Translations under genes and position numbers: made by a program | The notes under the pieces: model-generated | The model's database searches: none | What the model saw: only the letters and a program-made list of their open reading frames with translations | What the model was told of the DNA's origin: nothing | Shown here: in pieces, positions 18,344 to 27,189 of the stretch | Numbering within the stretch: position 1 is the first letter of the stretch | Layout of the letters: each line of letters starts with the position of its first letter | Assembly (NCBI RefSeq): GCF_022347765.1 | Contig: NZ_JAKRFZ010000022.1 | Coordinates: forward strand, 1-64,000 | Origin: Pseudoalteromonas sp. OOF1S-7 | GTDB taxonomy: Bacteria > Pseudomonadota > Gammaproteobacteria > Enterobacterales > Alteromonadaceae | Length of the DNA stretch: 64,000 nucleotides | Direction of reading: 5' to 3'

Positions 18344-19273
18344 ATGAGTCACCCAAAAAAGGCTGCTGATAGCTGGGAATATCCAAGAACTAAAGAACAA
18401 AGAGATAGTTTGTACGCTAAGCATGCATCAGATGAAACTGTACCTATGGGGAACTTGCTATCCGACATAGCGCCTAAAACCATCTTTAAAGCAATTCAAA
18501 TCATGCTGGCAAAAGGGTCCATAGAGCAAAAGTTGCTGCCCCTGGCTTTGGACTGCAGTGCGTTTCAGAAAGAGGATTTTACCTATAGTAAGACTCAAAT
18601 TGAACAAGTGGTAGACAACCTGAAGCAGATCCCTTTTCGTGAAAAGGGCATGAAGTGGATCATTGATTTTAACGGTGAATTGAGAGTGCAATTCTACGGA
18701 GAGCGAATCGTTAACATTCCATATGAAAAGATGGTTGAGCGTGTAGATATCAGTCGTGTCGGTGACTGTTTCAGAGATGTTTTGGGCATCAATACTGAAG
18801 TCTTTAAGCGTGATGATAAAGGCCGTCCCACATTGCAAATTGAACGGATCGCAGCCCTTGCACAGCCAAACTATTCCGCGTTTTTGGGCAAAGATGAACT
18901 TGATGTGTATAAGCTGGAGCTTCAGGAGTATCACGACAAAAAAGTGGTCAACTGGATGAAAACAGTATGCAGCCCGAATGCATCTACTGTGATAGATGAC
19001 AGTTATTTTGCTTTATCACCCAGTGAAGATGGCAAAGGGACTAAGCTGGAATTTGCGGCTTTGCAAGAGTTTCCGTTGCCAAGGATCATGGTGTTATTTG
19101 GGTTGAGCAAGTGGAAGTGGTATCGAGAGTGGTTGACTCGCGGGGCATATCGCCGTTTTTGGAATGATACATCCGGTAACGTACTAAAAATGTATGCCGG
19201 TGAGAGTGTTGCAACAGGAAAACCGAGATCGGTAAGCAAAACGAGTCGAGATAAATGTAGCGAGGCACGGTAG
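18344..19273 (+). CDS. Uncharacterised protein, paralogue of the last gene of the cluster
   Basis: ATG 18344 has AAGGAG 6 bases upstream and is preferred over a TTG at 18299. The 309-residue soluble protein shares a block with the 20562 gene: RDDKGRPTLQ, then ALAQPNYSAFLGK, then LDVYKLELQEY, WMKTV and a SPNAS/DDSYFAL segment, then an FPLP...KWKWYREWLTRGAYR tail. The beta-rich middle and terminal helix are compatible with a START/SRPBCC-like pocket, which is inference only. No signal peptide. It sits between the SRPBCC and beta-propeller genes with short gaps and is probably a pathway component. Confidence 0.65.
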   Translation: MSHPKKAADSWEYPRTKEQRDSLYAKHASDETVPMGNLLSDIAPKTIFKAIQIMLAKGSIEQKLLPLALDCSAFQKEDFTYSKTQIEQVVDNLKQIPFREKGMKWIIDFNGELRVQFYGERIVNIPYEKMVERVDISRVGDCFRDVLGINTEVFKRDDKGRPTLQIERIAALAQPNYSAFLGKDELDVYKLELQEYHDKKVVNWMKTVCSPNASTVIDDSYFALSPSEDGKGTKLEFAALQEFPLPRIMVLFGLSKWKWYREWLTRGAYRRFWNDTSGNVLKMYAGESVATGKPRSVSKTSRDKCSEAR

Positions 19274-19277
19274 TAAC

Positions 19278-20540
19278 ATGGAGTTTCCGTATTCTTTTTA
19301 TATTGCTCTGGATGGAAATGGGCTGAATGGATTAGAGGGCCGCGCAGGGATGTGCGCCTTTCGCTATGATCCTGAATCAAAGAAATATGACTACCTAATT
19401 AAGTATTATGACGGCATGGCGGGCGGCCATGCCGTCAGTGTTAGTCCAAATGGGAAAGTTGGTTTTTTAGGTAGTACGGGTCAGCACTTAATGTTTTTTG
19501 ATACCCAGACACTGGAGGAAATAGGCCGAGTTTCGACCTTGTGGTACGAAAGTACTAATTCATCTATCAAAGGTAGCACCCATGCTGTGTGGATGAATGA
19601 TGAGGAAGTGATCGTTGCGATCGGCGAGAGCCTGTGGAGCATTAACATCAAGGATCTTGATAAAGCAGAAGTCATTGCAAAGCATGGACTGAAAGTACCG
19701 CACGCGCTGAAAAAAACAGCCTCAGGAAATTACCTGGTGTATGGTGGTATGGATCACCCCGAAGAGGGAGAAGCAAAAGAAGTCGGTATATTGGATTTGC
19801 AGACTAAAGAGGTGCGAAAAATCGAGCTGCCTGCAACATGCTGGCATGTTGCCTGCCATCCAACGGAAGATAAATTTTATGCCCTGTCTTTTCGTGTTCT
19901 TCCACAAGGTGGTGATTGGCATGAATGGGCCATTTCGCTGTTTAAAGAGTATGTTTTTGAGATTGACGCGGTATCAGGAAAAGTGCTCAGACACTGGAGC
20001 GCTGGCCAAGACCTTCATGCACATATCAATTCGGATGTTTGTCTGTCAGAGCAAGAGTTGATTTATTGCAACGGAGCAAGCGGTACAATTGTGATGATTG
20101 ACAGAGACGATTTTAGCTCATTCAGGATGATTGATGAGCGACCCAAGTTTCTTGCTCGTTTGGGCGCAACGCGACAACGCATGCGGACTTTTATCGACAG
20201 TATGACCAGAGGCTCCATTTTTACCAACGGCCATTTTCATTTGCGTGCTTTACGTGCTTCAAGGTGGACAATGTTAGACTCAGTTTATGCGTGTCAGTTG
20301 TCTTCAGATCAGAAGTACTTGTTCACTGCAAACAGAGGCTTAAATACAATCACGGTTTATAACTATCCCGATAATACCGTAAACTTATCGGTAAAAATGC
20401 CTTCAATGCAACAGTATGATGACACGCTGAAATGGTGGGGAGATCCACGCTTAGGTTTCCATCACAGTACATTACGAACAACACTGACGCCTCTGCAACA
20501 GAATACAAACGAAAACAAGAATAACGCGCTTCGAGTCTAG
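19278..20540 (+). CDS. Beta-propeller (YVTN/WD40-like) protein of the biosynthetic cluster
   Basis: The 420-residue protein has repeated blade-like segments: GGHAVSVSPNGKVGFLGSTGQHLMFFDTQTLEEIG, STHAVWMNDEEVIVAIGESLWSINIKD, CWHVACHPTEDKFYALSFR, VYACQLSSDQKYLFTANRGLNTITVYNYP. Conserved His residues at blade starts (GGHAV, STHAV, PHAL, WHVACH) resemble the pattern of propellers that use histidines as ligands. No signal peptide is present. It starts 4 bases after the preceding stop. It could be an enzyme or a scaffold; no catalytic assignment is possible. Confidence 0.65.
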   Translation: MEFPYSFYIALDGNGLNGLEGRAGMCAFRYDPESKKYDYLIKYYDGMAGGHAVSVSPNGKVGFLGSTGQHLMFFDTQTLEEIGRVSTLWYESTNSSIKGSTHAVWMNDEEVIVAIGESLWSINIKDLDKAEVIAKHGLKVPHALKKTASGNYLVYGGMDHPEEGEAKEVGILDLQTKEVRKIELPATCWHVACHPTEDKFYALSFRVLPQGGDWHEWAISLFKEYVFEIDAVSGKVLRHWSAGQDLHAHINSDVCLSEQELIYCNGASGTIVMIDRDDFSSFRMIDERPKFLARLGATRQRMRTFIDSMTRGSIFTNGHFHLRALRASRWTMLDSVYACQLSSDQKYLFTANRGLNTITVYNYPDNTVNLSVKMPSMQQYDDTLKWWGDPRLGFHHSTLRTTLTPLQQNTNENKNNALRV

Positions 20541-20561
20541 ATTGGTGCAAGGGAGGTAAAC

Positions 20562-21317
20562 ATGTTGGCGCAAGTATTAGTAAATATATCAAAAGCTCCG
20601 CAAATCTTTTTTGCGAAAAATACCGTTCGACGTAAAGCGTATTCCTTTGATGTTGACCTGTCTCAATACTCACTCAGCGACTATGAGCAGATAATCGACG
20701 TGTTGCGCCAAGTTGAAGCAGAAGTATTAAGCACACCCGGGAATAGAGACAGGATGCACTGGGTGCACTTTAAAGACACAACCTACTTTTATGGTGAACA
20801 AGAATTCAAACTTCCTTTTGATGAATTTGTTGAAAAAGTCGACATAGCGCACGCGGGGGATTTTTATCGTGATTCAGTGGGCCTGGTTACACAAATTGTA
20901 AAGCGGGATACAAAAGGACGCCCAACTTACCAGGGTGCCCGTATTGTTGCTTTACCTCAACCTAATTACGCCGCATTTATGGGCAAAGGTAACTTAGACG
21001 TATACAAGCTTGAAAAGGTCGAATATGGTCAGAATGAGCACCGTGTATGGATGAAAACGGTGCACAGCCCAAATGGCTCTGCCGCGTGTGATGACGGGTA
21101 TTTGCTGTTTAAACGTACGCCTGAAAATTATGTCAAAGTGGCATTTCTGGCTTGCCAGAGTTTTCCGGTTCCCCCGCTAATGGCTGCACTGTTTTTAGAT
21201 AGGTGGAAGTGGTTTAAAGACACGCTTACAGAAGCAGCATACAGGGGATTTTGCAACAGAATGATGAAGAATATCATTGCATGCTATGAAGGCAAAAGCT
21301 ACAAAGTAGGAAAGTAA
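20562..21317 (+). CDS. Uncharacterised protein, second paralogue of the cluster
   Basis: A strong GGGAGG site precedes ATG 20562. The 251-residue product aligns with the C-terminal two thirds of the 18344 gene product: FYRDSVG, KRDTKGRPTYQ, LPQPNYAAFMGKGNLDVYKLE, WMKTVHSPNGS, DDGYLLF, FPVPPLM, RWKWFKDTLTEAAYR. The shared invariant residues (two WK pairs, the Q-P-N-Y block, DD-Y) indicate a common function after duplication. It ends the plus-strand run; a terminator follows at about 21577. Confidence 0.65.
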   Translation: MLAQVLVNISKAPQIFFAKNTVRRKAYSFDVDLSQYSLSDYEQIIDVLRQVEAEVLSTPGNRDRMHWVHFKDTTYFYGEQEFKLPFDEFVEKVDIAHAGDFYRDSVGLVTQIVKRDTKGRPTYQGARIVALPQPNYAAFMGKGNLDVYKLEKVEYGQNEHRVWMKTVHSPNGSAACDDGYLLFKRTPENYVKVAFLACQSFPVPPLMAALFLDRWKWFKDTLTEAAYRGFCNRMMKNIIACYEGKSYKVGK

Positions 21318-21576
21318 GGTGTACGTAAGCTTATACCTATCCACATAACTAAGTCGCCAATCTCGGTGATAACAAGGAAAAATCTGTGACCTTTTGTCTC
21401 AGGTGTAGATTCTAAATGAGAAATTTTAATATAGTTATCGCGGAGTTAAGCTCTCAGATTGGTATAAATATGCGTATATCGTCGCCTAAATATGCAATAT
21501 CACAATCAGTTTGAGCACGCTCTATGTATGTGTGTAATTCACCTTGCCAGGAATTTTAAAACCATGTCGCATTGTA

Positions 21577-21608
21577 AAACGGCCAGTATTTGAATGCTGG
21601 CCTTTTAT
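21577..21608 (+). terminator. Rho-independent terminator after the biosynthetic operon
   Basis: Arms GGCCAGTATT (21581-21590) and AATGCTGGCC (21593-21602) pair over ten positions with one G-T pair and are followed by TTTTAT. Confidence 0.8.
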
Positions 21609-21626
21609 CTTATGAAAACGGGCGTA

Positions 21627-21788
21627 ATACCAATTTTACTTAATACCTGTTCAATTTGAAGGAGTAAATCTGCCGCTAACTACGTTAAAAATTTATAATT
21701 TAGAACAACTAAATAGCAAGATTTTTGCCTTGTTATCGACCCTATTTTCTCGCCTCAAAATAGAACACCTAATTAAGCAAATTGGTAT
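21627..21788. repeat. MITE-like element, copy 1 (copy 2 at 29647-29819)
   Basis: The ends ATACCAATTT and AAATTGGTAT are perfect inverted repeats, and the complementarity extends inward through CTTAAT/ATTAAG. Its interior shares TACCTGTTCAATYTGAAGGAG, CGTTAAAAATTT, TTTTTGCCTKGTTA and GCCTCAAAATAGAACAC with the copy at 29647-29819. There is no coding capacity. The properties fit a miniature inverted-repeat transposable element. Confidence 0.8.
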
Positions 21789-21888
21789 AAATCAGAGGTT
21801 AGCATCGGAGTTTCACAACTCTAATGTGGTTTGAGTCCGACAAAAGCGTTACAATTCAACCTTAGTTAGTGCAGGCAGAGAATTCCGC

Positions 21889-23094
21889 GTGACCGTTGAC
21901 CGTCAACTTATCAGTACCTTACACACCGCATTTAATGGCATCTTTCAACAATCACTGTATGCCGATAAAGTAATCCAATACCATTTACATGATAATCCAC
22001 AGTGGCGCCGTGAAGATAAAGCCTACTTTGTCACAACACTGTATGATTTGGTGCGTTTTGCGCGCAAGTTGACGTATCTTAGTCAAGCCAGTGACCAGGA
22101 TTTCTGGCCTGTCTGGCAGGCTTACCACATGCTCAAAGACGACCCAATTCCTGATTGGCCAGAAATGTGTGACTTATCAACGGCAGAGCTACAAACCCGG
22201 CTGGCGGCCGCCCCCCTGGCAATTCAGCTCAGCTATCCTGATTGGCTGGATGCATTGGGTGCTTCTCAGCTTGGAGAGCAGTGGCCCGTGGTCGCTGAAG
22301 CGTTAAATCGTGCGCCGGGCTATTATCTCAGAGCCAATACCTTGAAAAGCTCAGCGCAGTCACTTGCCAGTAAGTTAGCGAAGGAGCAGATAGCCTGTGA
22401 ACTCGTCTCCTCATCGTTGCCGGATACCCTTGCGATAGAGGCGGTTGATAAACTGTTTAAATCCAGCGCGTTTCAGGCAGGTGAGTGCGAAATGCAAGAC
22501 GCTGGCTCTCAGCAAATAGCGCCGTTACTTGACCTGGCACCAGGCATGAAAGTGGTCGACGCCTGCGCCGGTGCTGGCGGCAAAAGTTTGCATATTGCAG
22601 CTTTGATGAACAACAAAGGTCGTCTGTTGTCGATGGACATTCATCAGCATAAACTGGACAACCTGAAAAAGCGTGCAAAGCGTGCCGGTTGTCACATGAT
22701 TGAAACCAGGGTTATTAAAAATAATAAGACTATCAAGCGCCTGAAAGACAAGTTTGACCGAGTCTTGCTCGACGTGCCGTGCTCCGGAACTGGGGTGTTA
22801 CGGCGTAATCCGGACAGTAAGTGGCATCTGAACGAGCAAAGCATTGATGAGCTCATTGCGCTTCAGACAGACTTATTACAGCGTTACAGCCAAATGTGTC
22901 GTCCGGGTGGTAAGCTGGTCTATGCAACCTGCTCAGTGCTGCCGGTTGAAAATCAACAGCAGGTTGCACAGTTTCTGGATGCAAATCCCGACTGGACATT
23001 GCAGCAAGAGCTAAGTCTGTTGCCGGGTATCAGTTCAGAATTTGACGGATTTTATGGCGCCGTATTGTGCCGTAACGATTCACCACTAGATTAA
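21889..23094 (+). CDS. RsmB/NOP-family RNA (cytosine-5) methyltransferase
   Basis: GTG start. The 401-residue protein has an N-terminal NusB-like helical region (residues 1-130), then the SAM-dependent domain. This shows motif I VVDACAGAGGKS near 222, SMDIHQHKL, DVPCSGTGVLRRNPDSKW (motif IV, with a Cys after DVP) near 299 and the catalytic TCS near 347. These two cysteines are diagnostic for RNA m5C methyltransferases of the RsmB/NOP group. The target base is not determined. A DUF2999 gene follows 15 bases later. Confidence 0.9.
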   Translation: MTVDRQLISTLHTAFNGIFQQSLYADKVIQYHLHDNPQWRREDKAYFVTTLYDLVRFARKLTYLSQASDQDFWPVWQAYHMLKDDPIPDWPEMCDLSTAELQTRLAAAPLAIQLSYPDWLDALGASQLGEQWPVVAEALNRAPGYYLRANTLKSSAQSLASKLAKEQIACELVSSSLPDTLAIEAVDKLFKSSAFQAGECEMQDAGSQQIAPLLDLAPGMKVVDACAGAGGKSLHIAALMNNKGRLLSMDIHQHKLDNLKKRAKRAGCHMIETRVIKNNKTIKRLKDKFDRVLLDVPCSGTGVLRRNPDSKWHLNEQSIDELIALQTDLLQRYSQMCRPGGKLVYATCSVLPVENQQQVAQFLDANPDWTLQQELSLLPGISSEFDGFYGAVLCRNDSPLD

Positions 23095-23109
23095 AATAGG
23101 ATAAAACAC

Positions 23110-23361
23110 ATGAACCCCATTATTGCCCTGCTTAAAGAGCACAATATTAGTGATGAAAAAATCAATGAGGTTTTTCAGGCACTGACCGAAAATCCCCTGA
23201 TGGCTATGGCGGTTGTTCAGCAACTTAATATCCCTGCTGACAAACTACAACAGCTGATGGCACTTGTGATGCAGAACCCGGCTCTGATCAAGGAAGCCGT
23301 ACAGGAACTCGGCCTCGATTACGATAAAGTGGAGCAAGCAAAAGCGCAGCTTAAACAATAA
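23110..23361 (+). CDS. DUF2999-family small helical protein
   Basis: The 83-residue, entirely helical, soluble product (MNPIIALLKEHNISDEKI..., LTENPLMAMAVVQQLNIP..., MQNPALIKEAVQELGLD) matches my recollection of DUF2999 proteins of Vibrio, Shewanella and Pseudoalteromonas. Its function is unknown. ATG lies 15 bases after the methyltransferase stop, suggesting cotranscription. Confidence 0.8.
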   Translation: MNPIIALLKEHNISDEKINEVFQALTENPLMAMAVVQQLNIPADKLQQLMALVMQNPALIKEAVQELGLDYDKVEQAKAQLKQ

Positions 23362-23512
23362 GTAATCTTAACTACACGTGAGCGAGCCGAATACCCAGAT
23401 CGGCCAGCTCATCGCACGTTTCTTTTCTTATATCTCATCAGACAAATTCACTTCCTTTGACTAAACTAAATGCTATTCGCTTGGTAGCACCCATTTATGA
23501 TAAGGACACTGA

Positions 23513-24310
23513 ATGCTTTCCAGCAAAACACTCGAACATGATTCACCCATGGTCTTTGTGCTCTTTGCGGCCTTGGCCTGTTTGCTCTATTTTTTCCGAC
23601 CTGGCTTTATGCCCGCAGTGCAACAAGCTGAAAAGCCGCTACAAGCCCTATTTCCGAAGAACTTGCATCAGTATCTCAGCAACCCCAATGCAACGCCGGT
23701 ACTGGGGGTCGATGTATCTCATTATCAGGGTGCTGTAGACTGGCAGCAAGTTGCGAATACCGGAGTGCAGTTTGTTTACATCAAGGCTACGGATGGCATT
23801 ACTTATCGCGATCCTGCATTTTACTCTCACCTGAAGGGCGCGCAGGCGGCCGGTTTGCAAGTGGGAGCTTATCATTTCTTTGAGCCAGATGACGATCCCA
23901 CTAAGCAGGTCGAAAACTTTGTGACGACCGTACAGGGAGTCGGGCTGACGCTAATGCCTATGCTGGATGTGGAGATCACCAGTAACCGCTCCCCCGAGCA
24001 GATCAGCAACGGGGTTGCAAAATTCATCGCAACTTTGCAACAGCGCACTGGATGCCAGACGATTCTTTACAGCTATGGCGACTTTTGGCAAAAAAACTTA
24101 TCGTCCCAATTTGCCAATCAACCTTTTTGGCTGGCTGATTACGCTGACAGCCCCAGTGTGCCAGAGCAGGCGAAGGCCTGGTGGTTGTGGCAATACTCAG
24201 ATTCCGCACAACTTGCAGGGGTGAATACCCAAGTTGATGTTGATGTGGTGATAGCCGGTGAATCGGGGCTTAATGCTATGAAGTGCACAGCAGAGGGAGC
24301 AAAATCATGA
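23513..24310 (+). CDS. GH25-family lysozyme (N,O-diacetylmuramidase), membrane-anchored
   Basis: A GATAAGGACACTGA site precedes ATG 23513. One hydrophobic segment (about residues 10-26) acts as membrane anchor or uncleaved signal. The GH25 barrel starts at GVDVSHYQGAVDW, with the first catalytic Asp near residue 65. It continues with FVYIKATDG, GAYHFF and MLDVE, which supplies the catalytic Asp/Glu pair near 150, and ends with WLWQYSD. It cleaves the MurNAc-GlcNAc bond in peptidoglycan. Its stop overlaps the ATG of the next gene (ATGA). Confidence 0.88.
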   Translation: MLSSKTLEHDSPMVFVLFAALACLLYFFRPGFMPAVQQAEKPLQALFPKNLHQYLSNPNATPVLGVDVSHYQGAVDWQQVANTGVQFVYIKATDGITYRDPAFYSHLKGAQAAGLQVGAYHFFEPDDDPTKQVENFVTTVQGVGLTLMPMLDVEITSNRSPEQISNGVAKFIATLQQRTGCQTILYSYGDFWQKNLSSQFANQPFWLADYADSPSVPEQAKAWWLWQYSDSAQLAGVNTQVDVDVVIAGESGLNAMKCTAEGAKS

Positions 24311-25218
24311 ACTTTGCAAAAAAGCTCTGGCAGCATGAACACACGGTCATGCGGGCATTGTTGTTGCTTATTGTGGTGACGTTTTTAACTTTGGTGGTGA
24401 TCCACTACCACGACTGGCAGCATCGCCCGGATGCGTTGTATCTGAGTAATCAGGCGTATCTGCATCACGTTGAGGTTCAGGCGCTGGACGATTTATTCTA
24501 TCTGGCCGAGATCAATGGCCTGCTTAAAGTGGTTGAAAGCAGTCAGGTGGGCGTGTCTTTCATTGCTGAATTTAAAGTCGATGTTGGCAATATGATCGCG
24601 ACGGTCACGCATTATTTGCAGCAAGGGATTAATCTTAACCTTGCGTCACTGGTTGCCGTGGAGATCCTGTCCTTACTCAGTGAAGCCGCTCACGTCATCG
24701 TTATGCCGTTATTGGTGGTCACTTTGAGCGGTGCGACAATCTGGCTGTGTGCTGAGCTGTTTGGCTTGCCTGTGGTGTTGTGTGCGGTCTTAAAGCGGGT
24801 GTGTGAAGGTCTGTTACTCACTTTTGTGTTGCTGCACTTGATGTTGCCTTATGCCATTCATATTAGCGGCGCTATCAGTCATTCTGTCAGCGGCAGCTAT
24901 AAAACCACGGGTCGCACCGCATTATTGCAATATCACCAGGACGTCACGCACGGACAAAATAAAGCGTCGCTAAAAGATAAAGCTGAGTCGAGCATTCATG
25001 AATTGGAAAAAGTATCGCCTAAGCATGTCAGATATCAGCAAAATGCGTTGTCACACTACCTGGTGAGTACACTGGCGGTGAACCTGTTTGACCTGATCCT
25101 AATGCCATTGCTGCTTATCTGGGGGTTTTATCGTATTGTGAAAGGGCTGTACCTGCATGCACAGGAAACCTATCGGATGGTAAAAAGTGGTGAGGCAGAA
25201 ACGATAAAAGGGCCATAA
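24307..25218 (+). CDS. Multi-pass membrane protein of unknown function, coupled to GH25 gene
   Basis: The start at ATG 24307 is chosen because AGGGAG lies 7 bases upstream and the ATGA overlap with the lysozyme stop indicates coupling. The 303-residue product has one N-terminal helix (about 13-35), a group of hydrophobic segments (about 110-205) and a last one near 255-280, separated by polar loops. No family is recognised. Coupling suggests a role in the cell envelope with the muramidase. Confidence 0.6.
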   Translation: MNFAKKLWQHEHTVMRALLLLIVVTFLTLVVIHYHDWQHRPDALYLSNQAYLHHVEVQALDDLFYLAEINGLLKVVESSQVGVSFIAEFKVDVGNMIATVTHYLQQGINLNLASLVAVEILSLLSEAAHVIVMPLLVVTLSGATIWLCAELFGLPVVLCAVLKRVCEGLLLTFVLLHLMLPYAIHISGAISHSVSGSYKTTGRTALLQYHQDVTHGQNKASLKDKAESSIHELEKVSPKHVRYQQNALSHYLVSTLAVNLFDLILMPLLLIWGFYRIVKGLYLHAQETYRMVKSGEAETIKGP

Positions 25219-25230
25219 AGGCCCTTTGGT
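25205..25230. terminator. Hairpin overlapping the stop of the membrane protein gene
   Basis: Arms AAAGGGCC (25207-25214) and GGCCCTTT (25220-25227) enclose a 5-base loop that includes the TAA stop. The symmetrical A and T ends would allow action for both the plus gene and the minus nupC gene, though the T tract is short. Confidence 0.55.
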
Positions 25231-25318
25231 GAAGTATCGTTCAAGTTAGTTTGGTTACTCTAACCCCTTAAAGCAACCAACCAATTGTTTTGCAACTGAG
25301 GCATATCTCATTAAGTTT

Positions 25319-26542
25319 CTAAGCTAGCGAGAGGAAAAACCCTGCAATTGCTGCGCTCATTAGGTTAGCCATAGACCCTGCTAAAACCGCCCTGAGCCCT
25401 AAGCGTGCGATATCCTTTCGTCGACTTGGCGCCATACCGCCCAGTCCGCCTAGTAAGATGGCTATCGATGACAAGTTAGCAAATCCACATAACGCGAATG
25501 TGACAATCGCTTGTGTGTGCTCACTTAACGTGTCGCGATAATTCATAAAATCCAGGTAAGCAACAAACTCGTTTACAACCAATTTCTGGCCGATAAAGCT
25601 GCCTGCCTGAGTGGCTTCTGCCCAAGGTACACCTAACATCCAGGCAACCGGAGCAAATACATAGCCCAAAATCTCTTGTAGTGTCAGTGTCGGATAGTCA
25701 AATAACCCACCGATACCGCCAAGTAACCCGTTTAATAGTGCAATCAGTGCCACAAAAGCCAGTAACATAGCACCGACATTCAGTGCCAGATGCATACCGC
25801 TTGACGCGCCAGCTGCCGCCGCGTCGATCACATTTACCGGCTTGTCGTCGCCACTGTCTACCTCAGCGAGGTTCTCTTTTGGCTTCTCGGTTTCCGGCAC
25901 TATCATTTTGGCCATCAGGAAACCACCCGGTGCTGCCATAAAGCTGGCTGCGATCAGATATTTTAATTCAACACCAATGGCGACATAGCCAGCCATGACT
26001 GAACCTGCCACCGTTGCCAGACCACCGACCATCACAGCAAAGAGTTCTGACTGGGTCATCTTAGGGATAAAAGGTTTTACAATTAAAGGTGCTTCAGTTT
26101 GTCCCACAAAAATGTTTGCCGTTGCCGACAAAGACTCAGGTCTGGACGTTTTCAGCAGTTTTTGTAGACCACCCCCTAAGATTTTGATGATCCACTCCAT
26201 GATACCAATGTGATATAACACACCGACCAGAGCTGAGAAAAACACGATTACAGGTAATACCTGGATCGCAAAAATAAACCCTATGTTGTCTGCACCCGCT
26301 AATGGGCCAAACAGGAAACTGATCCCGTCATTGGCATATCCAATGACAGATGAAACCGCTTTCGACATGGCCGCCAGCGCGTTTTTACCGGCTTCTACAA
26401 AAAGTACAAAGCCACCTATGAGTATTTGCATGATAAATGCGATACCCACGGTTCGATAATTAATGGCACTACGCTTGGTGGAAGCCGCGTAGGCGATGGC
26501 CAGTAGCATTAACATGCCGACTAAGCTCATTATTGTTGTCAT
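25319..26542 (-). CDS. nupC: Concentrative nucleoside transporter NupC family
   Basis: The 407-residue inner-membrane protein has about ten hydrophobic segments. CNT landmarks are visible: the gate domain GIMEWIIKILGGGLQKLLKTSRPESLSATANIFVGQTEAPL (about residues 112-152) with the conserved G-Q-T-E-A-P sodium/nucleoside site, VMVGGLATVAGSVMAGY, and the second half EATQAGSFIGQKLVVNEFVAY followed by TFALCGFANLSSIAI. It imports nucleosides with Na+ or H+. It lies 17 bases downstream of udk on the same strand, so udk-nupC form an operon opposite deoB-deoD. Confidence 0.92.
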   Translation of the reverse strand: MTTIMSLVGMLMLLAIAYAASTKRSAINYRTVGIAFIMQILIGGFVLFVEAGKNALAAMSKAVSSVIGYANDGISFLFGPLAGADNIGFIFAIQVLPVIVFFSALVGVLYHIGIMEWIIKILGGGLQKLLKTSRPESLSATANIFVGQTEAPLIVKPFIPKMTQSELFAVMVGGLATVAGSVMAGYVAIGVELKYLIAASFMAAPGGFLMAKMIVPETEKPKENLAEVDSGDDKPVNVIDAAAAGASSGMHLALNVGAMLLAFVALIALLNGLLGGIGGLFDYPTLTLQEILGYVFAPVAWMLGVPWAEATQAGSFIGQKLVVNEFVAYLDFMNYRDTLSEHTQAIVTFALCGFANLSSIAILLGGLGGMAPSRRKDIARLGLRAVLAGSMANLMSAAIAGFFLSLA

Positions 26543-26559
26543 GCCAGATTGTTCCCGTA

Positions 26560-27189
26560 TTATTCTTGCAGTAAATATTTTATTTTACTTTTAATAATAT
26601 CAATCGCAACGCGATTCATACCGCCACGGGTAACGACCAAGTCGGCATTGTGCTTTGAAGGCTCAATAAACTGGTAAAACATAGGTCTTACCGTTGCCTG
26701 ATATTGCTCAACCACCGAAGAGATACTTCTACCGCGAGTTTCTATGTCTCGTTGCATTCTTCGCAGCAGACAGATATCAAGCGGTGTATCAATAAATACC
26801 TTGATATCAAATTCTTCGATTAATGCTGGATCGCTTAACAGTAAGATCCCTTCAACAACTAAAATCTTTGCCGGGTTTACCGTGCGTGTCTCACTACTGC
26901 GTGTATGTTGAGCATAGTCGTAAGTCGGTACTTGTACAGACTTACCTTGACGCAGTTGCGTCAGGTGCTCTTTCATTAGCGCATGTTCAAACGCATCCGG
27001 ATGGTCATAGTTCGTTTGAGTTCTGTGTTCAAACGGCAAATGCGATTGATCTTTGTAATAAGCGTCTTCTTCTATAACGGCAATGGCACCCGATTCAAGC
27101 TCGTTTACTAATTCGTTATAAATAGTTTGACTAAAAAGAGACTTACCGGACGCAGATGCGCCGGCGATGGCTATAATTGTTCGTGTCAC
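26560..27189 (-). CDS. udk: Uridine kinase
   Basis: GTG start (27189). The 209-residue length is standard. Walker A GASASGKS is at about residues 9-16. EEDAYYKDQSHLPFEHRTQTNYDHPDAFE carries the conserved nucleoside-binding motif, and VVEGILLL, FIDTPLDICLLRRMQRDIETRGRS and YQATVRPMFYQFIEPSK follow. It phosphorylates uridine and cytidine with ATP or GTP in pyrimidine salvage. It is paired with nupC, coupling nucleoside uptake to trapping. Confidence 0.92.
   Translation of the reverse strand: MTRTIIAIAGASASGKSLFSQTIYNELVNELESGAIAVIEEDAYYKDQSHLPFEHRTQTNYDHPDAFEHALMKEHLTQLRQGKSVQVPTYDYAQHTRSSETRTVNPAKILVVEGILLLSDPALIEEFDIKVFIDTPLDICLLRRMQRDIETRGRSISSVVEQYQATVRPMFYQFIEPSKHNADLVVTRGGMNRVAIDIIKSKIKYLLQE

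Larger units (their letters stand above)
21318..21888. other. 570-base intergenic region
   Basis: It holds the terminator at 21577-21608 and one copy of the ATACCAATTT inverted-repeat element at 21627-21788. The remaining bases show no ORF or recognised signal. Confidence 0.7.
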
